Source of the DNA: Streptomyces albireticuli
GTDB taxonomy: Bacteria; Actinomycetota; Actinomycetes; Streptomycetales; Streptomycetaceae
DNA length: 64,000 nt
Assembly (NCBI RefSeq): GCF_002192455.1
Contig: NZ_CP021744.1
Location: 7,030,501-7,094,500, forward strand
Reading direction: 5' to 3'
Positions within the stretch are counted from its first letter, which is position 1. Every line of letters begins with the position of its first letter. Below, piece by piece: positions 41,629-50,239 of the stretch. The notes under the pieces were generated by a model. It saw only the letters and a program-made list of their open reading frames with translations, did not search any database and was not told the DNA's origin. Both the position numbers and the translations under genes were made by a program.

Positions 41629-44600
41629 TCAGTCCGCTGTACCGGTCGCCCCCAGCCGCTCGTGGACCAGCCGTGCGAACTGCGCCAGCGTGCGGGGGCC
41701 GCCGATGAGTTCGGTGGGGGACAGCTGGACGCCGAAATGTTCGCGGGTGCGCAGGAGGAATTCGGTGCTCATCAGGGAGTCCAGGCCGAACTCCTCCAGC
41801 CGGCGGTCCGCGTCCAGCTCCGCCGGGTCGGCGCGCAGGACGGTGGCGAAGACGCGGGTCAGGGCCTCCGTGACGGCGTGCACGGCATCCTCGGGGGACA
41901 GCGTGGCCAGGTGGCGCAGGAACTCTTCGCGCGAGTCGTCCGATTCCGCGGCACCGGCCGGGACGAGGGCGGCGTAGCGCGGCGCCGCAAGGGCCGGGAG
42001 GGCACGGCGGGCGCGGCCCCAGCGGTAGCGGCCGACGCCGGAGACGTCGGTGCCCGTGGCGACGAGGTGGTCCGCGGCGGCGAACGCCTCGGTGGGAGCC
42101 AGGGGTTCGAAGCCGAGGTGGGCCATGGAGGCGCCCAGGTCGTTGCGGGCGACGTACCCCGTTCCGGAGATCGGGCCCCAGGCGATCGCGGTGCCCGGGC
42201 GGCCGGCGTGGCGGCGGGCGCGGGCCAGGGCCTCCAGGTAGGCGTTCGCGGCGGCGTAAGGGGCCTGTCCGGGGTTGCCGATGCTCGCGACGACCGAGGA
42301 GTACAGCAGGAACAGGCCGACGTCCGGACCGCGGTCGGCGGTGAGGCGCTCCAGGACGTCCGCTCCGGCGATCTTGGGGGAGAGGACGGCGGCGAACCGT
42401 TCGTCGGAGAGGTCGGCCAGCAGGGCGTCGTCGAGGTGCATGGCGCAGTGGACGATGCCGCGCAGGCGGTGCCCGGTGGCGTCGACGGCCTCGACGACGC
42501 GCCGCATGGCCGTCCCGTCGGTGACGTCGGCGGCGTAGGCGGTGGCATCGGCGCCGCGCTCGGCCAGCCGGGCGAGGGTCTCGGCCGCCTCCGGCGCGTC
42601 CGCCCCGCGCCGGGAGACCAGCGCGAGGTGCCGGGCGCCCCGGTCGGCGAGCCACCCGGCCGTGGCGGCGCCGAAGCCGCCGAGCCCGCCGGTGACGAGG
42701 TAGGTGCCGTCCGGGTCCAGGAGGGGGACGGCGAGGGCGGGCTCGACGGGCACGGGCTCGTCCAGCGGGTCGAAGGCGACGACCACCTTGCCGGTGTGCT
42801 GCGAGTGCTGGAGCAGCCGGAACGCCTCGTCCACGCGGGCGGCGGGGTGGACGGTGTGGAGGAGCGGGCGGTAGGTGCCGCGGACGATCCGGTCCGCGAC
42901 CTCCCGCAGCAGGGGCGGGCACCGCAGAGGGTCGAACATGACACTGTCGAGGTTGAAGCCGAGAAAGGTGAGGCTGTGGTGGAAGGGGCGCAGCAGAAGC
43001 GGATTGTTGAGGAAGATGTCGCGTTTGCCGAGCTCGATGAAGCGGCCGTTGGGGCGCAACAGGCCGAGTCCGTGCGCGATGGCCTCCCCGCTGAGGGAGT
43101 TGACGACGATGTCGACGCCCCGGCCCCCGGTCAGCTCCCGCACCCGTGGGACGAAGTCCAGGCTGCGCGAGTCCAGTACGTGGGCCGCGCCGAGGGTGCG
43201 CAGCAGATCGCGCTTGGCCTCGGTGCCCGCGGTGGCGATGACGTGGAGGCCCAGAAGCCGGGCGCTCTGGAGGACGGCCAGGCCCACCGCCCCGGCACTG
43301 CCGTGCACCAGGACCGTCTCTCCGGGGAAGGTCCGGGCCTGCTCGGCGAGGGTGTGGTGGACGGTCAGGAACGCCACCGGGAAGGTCGCGGCCTCGGCGT
43401 AGCTCATGCCGTCCGGGAGGCGCAGTGACGTGGCGGCCGGCGTGACGGTGTGCGAGGCCAGTGACGCGGGCATCGGCCCGAGCACCCGGTCACCCGGCGT
43501 GAGCGTGGTGACCCCGGGTCCCGTGGCGCGGACGACGCCCGCGCAGTCGGTGCCCAGCCCGCGGCTGAGCGGGGTGCCTTCGACGGCCTCGGGCGGCAGC
43601 AGCCCGTTGGCCCGCATCGGGTCGCGGTAGTTGAGGCCGACGGCCCGGACCTCGACGAGGATCTGGCCGGGGCCCGGCCGCGGCAAGGCGGTCCGGCGCC
43701 AGACGAGCCGGCGGGAGAGCCCGGGGTCGCGCACCTCCAGGACGTACGAGGCGGGGCCGGGAACGGCGTCCGGACGGTCGGCCGGGCGCTGGAGCTGGCG
43801 GGGGACGAAGCGGCCGCCCCGGGTGAGGACGATCTCGTCCTCGTCGCCCGGCGCGAGCAGCTCGTGGGCCAGCCGGCGGGCGTCCGCGGCAGGGGCGCCG
43901 GAGCGGTCCAGGGAGATCCGGCGCAGGGACAGGCCGGGGCGCTCGTTGGCCAGGACACGGGCGGCGCCCCACACCGCGGCATCGGCCGGGTGGGCGGGGC
44001 GCTCGGGCGCGGGGAACAGCCCGCTGGGACGGGTGACCAGCCACACCCCGCCGATCTCCCCGGAGCGGGCGGCGCTCAGCGCGCGAAGGACGGCGGCGCG
44101 ACGGGTCGTCAGGGCGACCGCCTCCGCGGAGGCGTCCGTGGAGAGCAACAGGACGACGCCGGGCGCGGCATCCCCGGAGGGCAGGGCGGCGTCCCAGGCG
44201 GCCGGGTCCTCGGGGGCGGCGACGACAGGGGCGTCGCCGAGCAGCTCGGCCAGTGCCCGGGCGAGGGGGACCTCGTCGCGGCCCTCGGTCGCGACGAGCC
44301 AGGCGGCGCCCGGATCCGGCGCGGGTGGCGCGGGTCCGTCCGCCGGCGGACGGTCGGCGGACGCCAGCAGGACGGAGCGGTCCTCGACACCCGTACGGAC
44401 CGCGCCCGTGAAGCCGCACGTGGCCAGCAGCGGCAGCCACCTCTCCCGGGCGAGCAGCCGGTTCTCCGGGCGCAGCGCGTGGTCGCCGCGCTGCCAGAAC
44501 GCCTCGGCCGCCCCGAGGACGAGGGCCGTACGCCAGGTGTCGTGCGGCTCGGTGGCGAGCAGCAGACCACCGGGGGAGAGGAGGCTGCGGACGTGCCCCA

Positions 44601-47600
44601 GCGTGGCCGTCAGATCGGTGGCGGTGTGCAGCGCGTCCCCGGCGACGACCAGGTCGAAGCCGCCGTCGGGGAAGCCCTGGGAGAGCGGGTCGCTGTCCAG
44701 GGCGAGGACGCGGTGGTCGACGAAGTCATGGGCGGCGAAGCGGTGCCCGGCCCGGGCGAAACCGGCCGCCGTGGCATCGGTGCAGGTGAAACGGGTGCGG
44801 TCGGCCGGGAGCAGGGGCAGCAGGGCCGCGGTGAGGGCATGGGTGCCGACGCCGGCCTCCAGCACCCGCAGCGGGCGGTCCCCGGGCCACCGCCGGACGG
44901 TCTCGGCCACGAGCGCCATGGCGACGCGGTGGGTGAAGCGGCGGGCGGGCGCGGTCGCGTGGAGCTGCTCGACCATGGGGTCCCCGGGAGGCAGGAGTTC
45001 CGCCGCCGCGGTGGTGCCGCGCAGCACTTCGGGCAGGTGGCGCAGCTGCCGGTTGACCAGGACGGTTTCGGCGGCGCAGGCCGGGTGGTCCTCCACCAGC
45101 CTCCGCAGCAGCTCGCCCGGGCGCGGCACGGTGCGGGTGAGCCGCCACCGGCCGCCGTCCACGGGCTCGGCCAGCCCGTGGCGCGCCACGAGCGGGAGCA
45201 TCAGGCGGACCAGCCGCCGGTGCTGGGGCCGCAGCCCCCCGGCGACGAGCTCGCCCGGGGTGAAGGTGGCGGCCGGGTCGGTGAGCAGCCCGGCGAGGGC
45301 GGCCGCCCAGCAGTGGGCCCCGGCCTCCTCGGTCGCGGCGGCGCAGCGGTCGTGGCCGCTCTCGCGCAGCGCCGCACGCGCGGCGGAGACGCGGTCCTCG
45401 ACGGCCGCCAGCAGAGCGGCGGGCGGCGGCAGCGGGGAGGGGGCGGCGGGCGACAGGGGGAGCGGTGCGGCGCGCAGGACGGTGCGCTGGACGGTCACCG
45501 GTGTGTGGTCGGTGTTGTCCATCCGGCGGGTGCGGCAGCCCTCGATCTGTGCCGTGACGGTGCCGTCCTCGTCGGCGTAGGTGATGTCCCAGCAGAACTC
45601 GTTCTCGGTGCGGGCGCGTTGGCGCAGGTGCGCGAAGCCCGTCGGCGCGGGGGTGCGCCAGACCCGCACCGCGCCGAACACCGAGGGCAGGTAGGCCCGG
45701 CCGCTGTCCATCCACTCCTCGACCAGCGCGACCGTGGCCTGGAGCGGGCCGTCCAGCACCACGGGGTGGACGGTGTACGGGGCGCCGGGCTCCTCGTGCC
45801 GGTAGGAGGCCAGCAGCTCGCCCTCGCCCACGTGCACCTCGCCCAGCAGCTGGAACGCCGGTCCGACACCGAGGCCGACGCGGTGGCAGGTGCGGTAGAA
45901 GTCCGCGGCGGCGACCGTACGGGGGCACCGCGCGCGCAGCGCCTCCGGGTCCAGCGGTGCGGGGGCCGCCCCGAGCAGGGTGCGGACCTCGGCCCGTACG
46001 ACCGGCTCGCACGCGTCGCCGCGGCCCTGGCCGCTGCTGATGGTCAGCGCGCCGTCGGCCGGGGTCACGGCCGTCTGGAGGCGCACGCCCTCCGGGTCGG
46101 GCCAGCCCAGGGCCAGTGGCCGGAAGATCTGAAGATGCCGCACCTCCGCCGGGCGGCCCAGCGCCAGTCGCCCGGCCGACAGGGCCATCTCCAGGTACCC
46201 GGCGGCCGGCATCAGCACCGTCCGCGCGATCCGGTGGTCGCCCAGCCAGGGCGTCAGCTGCGGCTCGACGGCGCTCTCCCACAGCGCGTGGGGGGCCGGG
46301 AGCCGCTCGCCCAGCAGCGGATGGTCGAGCCGGCCGGTGCCGCTGGTGCGCACGACCATGTCCTGCGGGGCCCCGTGCCAGTACCGCTCGCGCTGCCACG
46401 GGTAGGCCGGCAGGTCGGCCACCCGGCCCGGGACGGGGAAGTGCGCCGGCCAGTCCACGGCCGCACCCGTGGCGATCAGCTCGGCGACGGCCGCGGCCAC
46501 TTCCCGCGGCCCGTCGCCGGCCCGGCGCAGGGTGGGGACGTAGGCGGCGCCGGCGCGCCGCAGATAGGGCCGGAGCACCGGGTGCGGGCCGATCTCCAGG
46601 AGGATGCCCGCGTGTTCCGCGACGACGTGGGCGACGGCCGCGGCGAAGCGGACCGGCTCGCGTACGTTGCGCCACCAGTAGCCGGCGGTCAGCGCGTCCC
46701 CCGGCAGCGGGGTGCCGGTGACGGTCGAGACGAACGGCACCCGGGCCGCGGCCGGGGCCAGCCCGGCCAGCGCGGCACGCAGCGGGTCCGCGATCGGGTC
46801 CATGGCCCGGCTGTGGAAGGCGTGGTCGAGGTCCAGCTCGCGGAAGAAGACGTCCCGGGCGCCCAGTTCGGCGCCCAGGGCGGCCAGGGCCCGCGGGTCG
46901 CCCGCGACGGTGACGTCCCGGTCGCTGTTGATCCCGGCCAGCTCCAGCGCACCCTCGTAACGGGCCAGCGCCCCGAGGGCCTCCGCCTCGGACAGCCCGA
47001 CGGCCGCCATCCGGCCGGACCCCGCCGTCACCCCCTGGGCGCGGCTTCGTTCGGCGATCACCCGGGCCGCGTCGTCCAGGGTCAGCGCTCCGGCCACATG
47101 GGCGGCGGCCACCTCACCGACGCTGTGCCCGGTCACCGCCGAGGGACGCAGCCCCTGCGCGGCGAACAGCGCGGCCAGGCCGGTCTGCACGGCGAACAGG
47201 ACGGGCTGGGCGATCTCGGTGCGCCGCCAGGCCGCCGGGTCCGGCGCGGCCAGCTCCCGCGCCACCGACCAGCCCAGGTGCGGGACCAGGGCGGCGTCCG
47301 CCTCCTCCACGGCGGCCCGGAAGACGGCGTCGGCGGCCAGCAGATCCGCGGCCATGCCCGGCCATTGCGAGGCGTTGCCGGAGAAGACGTAGGCCACCGT
47401 GGAGCGGTCGGCCGTACGCGCCAGCGCCCCGGCGGCGGGCGTCCCGGCGAGGAGCCGGCCGAACTCCTCCGCCGCACGCTCCGGCCCGTCGGCGAGGACG
47501 GCCGCGCGGTGCGGGTGCGCGCTGCGGCGCAGCGTGCTGGTGCGGGCCAGGTCGTAGAACTCCTCGGGGGCGGCCTCGCGCAACCGGGCCGAGATCCGCC

Positions 47601-48993
47601 CGGCCAGCTCCCGCAGCGCCGCGGCCGAACGGGCCGAGACCACCACCGGCAGGGTGGCCCCGGTGCGCGGCCGGTGGCCCTCCGGCGGGGCGGGCGGCGG
47701 GGTGAGCACGGCGTGGGCGTTGGCCCCGCCGAAACCGAAGGAGTTGACGCCCACCGCGGCCCGCTCGCCCACGTCCAGCCCGATGGGCTCGACGGTGGGG
47801 GCGAGGCCGAGCCCCGCGAAGTCGATGGCGGGGTTCAGCGGACGGGCGTGCAGCGTCGCCGGGGCCGTACCGTGCCGCAGCACCAGCAGCGCCTTGAGCA
47901 GGCCCGGCATCCCGGCGGCCGGTTCCAGGTGGCCCACGTTGGACTTGACCGAGCCGATGGGCAGCGGCCCCCGCGTCCGCCGCCGCCCCAGGGCGCGCCC
48001 GATGGCGGCCGCCTCCGCCGGGTCACCGGCCGGGGTGCCCGTGCCGTGCGCCTCGAAGTACACCAGGTCGTCCGGCTCCACCCCCGCCCTCTCGTACACC
48101 GCGCGCAGCAGCGCCTCCTGGGCGTGGGAACTGGGCAGGGCCATGCCCTGGGTGCGGCCGTCGCAGTTGGTGCCCGTGCCGGCGATCACCGCGTGGATCC
48201 GGTCGCCGTCGGCCAGCGCGTCGGCCAGCGGCTTGAGGACGACGACGCCCCCGCCCTCGGCGCGCACGAAGCCGTCGGCGTCGGCGGAGAAGGCCGCGCA
48301 CCGGCCGCGCCGCGACAGCATGCCCGCGTGCGAGAAGCCGGCGAAGGCGTAGGGCCCGACCAGCACGTTGACCCCGCCGGCCAGGGCGGTGCGGCTGGTG
48401 CCGTCCAGCAGCGTCCGGCAGGCCCGGTCGAGGGCCACCAGGGCCGAGGAGCAGGCGGTGTCGACCGCCATGCTCGGCCCGCGCAGGTCGAAGCAGTACG
48501 ACAGGCGGTTCGCGGCGATCGACAGGGTGCCGCCGCTCATGGCGTAGGGGCTGGTGTGGTTCTCCTGGAGCATGACGAACTGGCCGTAGGCCGGGTCGGA
48601 GACGCCGATGTAGACGCAGGTGTCCGAGCCGGCGAGGGACTCGGCGGGGATCCCGGCGTCGTCCAGCGCCTCGGCCGCCATCTCCAGCAGCAGCCGCTGC
48701 TGCGGGTCGACGAACAGGGCCTCTTTGGGCGCGATGCCGAAGTAGCCCGGGTCGAAGCGCGCCACGTCGTCGAGGAACCCGCCGGCGGCCGTGTAGCTCC
48801 GCCCGGCGCGCACGGTCCCCGGGTCCACGAAGCGGGTCTTGTCGAAGCGGTCCGCCGGGACCTCGCCGACCAGGTCGCGGCCCTCGGTCAGGGCCGCCCA
48901 CAGCCCGGCCAGGTCGGTGATCCCACCGGGCAGCCGCAGGCCCGCACCCACCACAGCCACCGCGCGGTCACGCTGTCCCATGACATGCACCAT
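41629..48993 (-). CDS. Single-module reducing type I polyketide synthase (KS-AT-DH-MT-ER-KR-ACP)
   Basis: A protein of about 2454 aa (a longer start at 49047 adds 18 residues; ATG 48981 is also possible). KS: active Cys C181 in DTACSSAL. AT: S624 in GHSVGE, with HAFHS (about 724), predicting malonyl-CoA. DH: H920 in GDHRIARTVLMP (the usual G is R) and D1081 in VVLDGPLQ. C-methyltransferase: SAM motif VLEAGVGTHALTA near 1378. ER: HGSAGAVGLAV near 1898. KR: TGGLGGFG near 2101, Y2246 in PYAAANA, and a LDD B-type motif. ACP: S2406 in GLDSLMS. No loading domain and no thioesterase. One full set plus MT suggests an iterative, fungal-type highly reducing synthase making a methyl-branched chain. The release step is not encoded in it. 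Confidence 0.93.
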   Translation of the reverse strand: MVHVMGQRDRAVAVVGAGLRLPGGITDLAGLWAALTEGRDLVGEVPADRFDKTRFVDPGTVRAGRSYTAAGGFLDDVARFDPGYFGIAPKEALFVDPQQRLLLEMAAEALDDAGIPAESLAGSDTCVYIGVSDPAYGQFVMLQENHTSPYAMSGGTLSIAANRLSYCFDLRGPSMAVDTACSSALVALDRACRTLLDGTSRTALAGGVNVLVGPYAFAGFSHAGMLSRRGRCAAFSADADGFVRAEGGGVVVLKPLADALADGDRIHAVIAGTGTNCDGRTQGMALPSSHAQEALLRAVYERAGVEPDDLVYFEAHGTGTPAGDPAEAAAIGRALGRRRTRGPLPIGSVKSNVGHLEPAAGMPGLLKALLVLRHGTAPATLHARPLNPAIDFAGLGLAPTVEPIGLDVGERAAVGVNSFGFGGANAHAVLTPPPAPPEGHRPRTGATLPVVVSARSAAALRELAGRISARLREAAPEEFYDLARTSTLRRSAHPHRAAVLADGPERAAEEFGRLLAGTPAAGALARTADRSTVAYVFSGNASQWPGMAADLLAADAVFRAAVEEADAALVPHLGWSVARELAAPDPAAWRRTEIAQPVLFAVQTGLAALFAAQGLRPSAVTGHSVGEVAAAHVAGALTLDDAARVIAERSRAQGVTAGSGRMAAVGLSEAEALGALARYEGALELAGINSDRDVTVAGDPRALAALGAELGARDVFFRELDLDHAFHSRAMDPIADPLRAALAGLAPAAARVPFVSTVTGTPLPGDALTAGYWWRNVREPVRFAAAVAHVVAEHAGILLEIGPHPVLRPYLRRAGAAYVPTLRRAGDGPREVAAAVAELIATGAAVDWPAHFPVPGRVADLPAYPWQRERYWHGAPQDMVVRTSGTGRLDHPLLGERLPAPHALWESAVEPQLTPWLGDHRIARTVLMPAAGYLEMALSAGRLALGRPAEVRHLQIFRPLALGWPDPEGVRLQTAVTPADGALTISSGQGRGDACEPVVRAEVRTLLGAAPAPLDPEALRARCPRTVAAADFYRTCHRVGLGVGPAFQLLGEVHVGEGELLASYRHEEPGAPYTVHPVVLDGPLQATVALVEEWMDSGRAYLPSVFGAVRVWRTPAPTGFAHLRQRARTENEFCWDITYADEDGTVTAQIEGCRTRRMDNTDHTPVTVQRTVLRAAPLPLSPAAPSPLPPPAALLAAVEDRVSAARAALRESGHDRCAAATEEAGAHCWAAALAGLLTDPAATFTPGELVAGGLRPQHRRLVRLMLPLVARHGLAEPVDGGRWRLTRTVPRPGELLRRLVEDHPACAAETVLVNRQLRHLPEVLRGTTAAAELLPPGDPMVEQLHATAPARRFTHRVAMALVAETVRRWPGDRPLRVLEAGVGTHALTAALLPLLPADRTRFTCTDATAAGFARAGHRFAAHDFVDHRVLALDSDPLSQGFPDGGFDLVVAGDALHTATDLTATLGHVRSLLSPGGLLLATEPHDTWRTALVLGAAEAFWQRGDHALRPENRLLARERWLPLLATCGFTGAVRTGVEDRSVLLASADRPPADGPAPPAPDPGAAWLVATEGRDEVPLARALAELLGDAPVVAAPEDPAAWDAALPSGDAAPGVVLLLSTDASAEAVALTTRRAAVLRALSAARSGEIGGVWLVTRPSGLFPAPERPAHPADAAVWGAARVLANERPGLSLRRISLDRSGAPAADARRLAHELLAPGDEDEIVLTRGGRFVPRQLQRPADRPDAVPGPASYVLEVRDPGLSRRLVWRRTALPRPGPGQILVEVRAVGLNYRDPMRANGLLPPEAVEGTPLSRGLGTDCAGVVRATGPGVTTLTPGDRVLGPMPASLASHTVTPAATSLRLPDGMSYAEAATFPVAFLTVHHTLAEQARTFPGETVLVHGSAGAVGLAVLQSARLLGLHVIATAGTEAKRDLLRTLGAAHVLDSRSLDFVPRVRELTGGRGVDIVVNSLSGEAIAHGLGLLRPNGRFIELGKRDIFLNNPLLLRPFHHSLTFLGFNLDSVMFDPLRCPPLLREVADRIVRGTYRPLLHTVHPAARVDEAFRLLQHSQHTGKVVVAFDPLDEPVPVEPALAVPLLDPDGTYLVTGGLGGFGAATAGWLADRGARHLALVSRRGADAPEAAETLARLAERGADATAYAADVTDGTAMRRVVEAVDATGHRLRGIVHCAMHLDDALLADLSDERFAAVLSPKIAGADVLERLTADRGPDVGLFLLYSSVVASIGNPGQAPYAAANAYLEALARARRHAGRPGTAIAWGPISGTGYVARNDLGASMAHLGFEPLAPTEAFAAADHLVATGTDVSGVGRYRWGRARRALPALAAPRYAALVPAGAAESDDSREEFLRHLATLSPEDAVHAVTEALTRVFATVLRADPAELDADRRLEEFGLDSLMSTEFLLRTREHFGVQLSPTELIGGPRTLAQFARLVHERLGATGTAD

Positions 48994-49135
48994 TCCCCCC
49001 GCAGGATCCGCACCGCTCCGATGGGGCACGGGAGGAATGCCCAACATCTTTACTGATCACTCGAATTGTAGCTCTATATAGTGAACTGACCTGCTTGAAG
49101 CTTGAATTGACCTTTGGAATGGCTACGGTGATGCC
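48994..49135. promoter_or_regulatory. Divergent promoter region of PKS and KASIII-like genes
   Basis: A locally AT-rich 142 bases with TATATA at 49075-49080 and several TTGAA/TTGACC hexamers (49090-49112). It should drive both the PKS leftward and the KASIII-like gene rightward. No exact -35/-10 pair with good spacing could be fixed. Confidence 0.45.
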
Positions 49136-50164
49136 GTGTCTGACACCCGGCGTGCCCGTCTGGCGGCGGCAGCGGTCCACCTGCCGCCCCGCTACCGGAC
49201 CATGGCCGCCATCCGGGAGCGGATCGCGGCCTCGGGCGGGGCCTACGTCCCTCCCGTCGGGCTGCTGGAAGACCTCACCGGAGTGCGCGGGGTCCATGTG
49301 CGCGACGAGGGCGTCCAGGCGTCCGACCTCGCGGTGGCGGCCGCCGCCAAGGCGCTGGAAGCGGCGGGTGCCGGCACCGACGACGTCGACCTGCTGCTGT
49401 TCGCCGCCACCAGCCACGACCTCCTCGAACCGGCGACCGCGCACATCGTGGCCGCCAAACTCGGCCTCGTCTGCCCGGTGTTCGACATCAAGAACGCCTG
49501 CAACAGCGTGCTCAACGCGGTGGAGACGGCATGCGCCTTCATCGCCGTGGGCCGGTACCGCACCGTGCTGATCGCCTGTGGCGAGACGCTCACGGAAACC
49601 ACCCGCTGGCGCCTGCCCGACCACGAGGCACTCCTGCGGGCCATGCCCGGCTACACCGTCTCCGACGCCGGCGCCGCCCTCGTCCTGACCGCCGGCCCCG
49701 CGGGGGAACGCGACCCCGGCGTGCTCTCCCTGGCCTTCGGCGGGGACTCCACGGCCTGGGAAGCCTGCACCCTGGCCGGGGGCGGCTCGCTGCACGGCCG
49801 CTCCACCGACGACGAGCACACCACCGTCCGGCTCAACGGCAGCCTGCTGCACGACGCGTTCGACGTCCTGCCCCTCGCGCTGGAGGTCTTCGCGCACCGC
49901 GAGATGGAGGCGGTCCGCGCGAGCGCGTTCATCGCCTTCCACCAGATATCGATGCCCCAGTTCCTCGACACGTCGGCCAAGCTCTGCCTGCCCGCCGACC
50001 GCTGCCTGGCCACCGTGGCCGAGCACGGCAACTGCGGAGCCGCCTCCCTGCCCCTGCAACTGGTCGCGGCCCAGGAGTCCGAGCGGGTGGAGCCGGGGGA
50101 CCTGGTGGGACTGATCGGCCTGGCCAGCGGAGCCTGCTTCGGCGTCGTCCAGGTGCGGCTGTGA
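49136..50164 (+). CDS. KAS III-like 3-oxoacyl-ACP synthase
   Basis: A 342-aa thiolase-fold enzyme. The catalytic triad is visible as C122 in FDIKNACNSVLNA, the histidine in IAFHQISMPQF, and the asparagine in EHGNCGAASLPL, as in FabH. FabH-type enzymes start chains by condensing acyl-CoA with malonyl-ACP; stand-alone relatives in clusters can also esterify or release polyketides. Divergent from the PKS, it is the best candidate for providing the starter or off-loading the product, since the PKS has neither domain. GTG 49136 is the likely start. Confidence 0.88.
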   Translation: MSDTRRARLAAAAVHLPPRYRTMAAIRERIAASGGAYVPPVGLLEDLTGVRGVHVRDEGVQASDLAVAAAAKALEAAGAGTDDVDLLLFAATSHDLLEPATAHIVAAKLGLVCPVFDIKNACNSVLNAVETACAFIAVGRYRTVLIACGETLTETTRWRLPDHEALLRAMPGYTVSDAGAALVLTAGPAGERDPGVLSLAFGGDSTAWEACTLAGGGSLHGRSTDDEHTTVRLNGSLLHDAFDVLPLALEVFAHREMEAVRASAFIAFHQISMPQFLDTSAKLCLPADRCLATVAEHGNCGAASLPLQLVAAQESERVEPGDLVGLIGLASGACFGVVQVRL

Positions 50165-50239
50165 CCTCGACGGACCGCCCGTTCCCGTAGCGGCGGGAGG
50201 CTCGATGCCGTCGCAGGGAGCCTCCCGCCAGGGCTCCGG

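Noticed and set aside
43864..49056. 1730-codon open frame on the plus strand across the PKS gene
   Set aside because: Shadow of the PKS; its Gly/Arg/Gln-rich sequence has no domain, and the minus-strand frame contains all seven PKS domain motifs.
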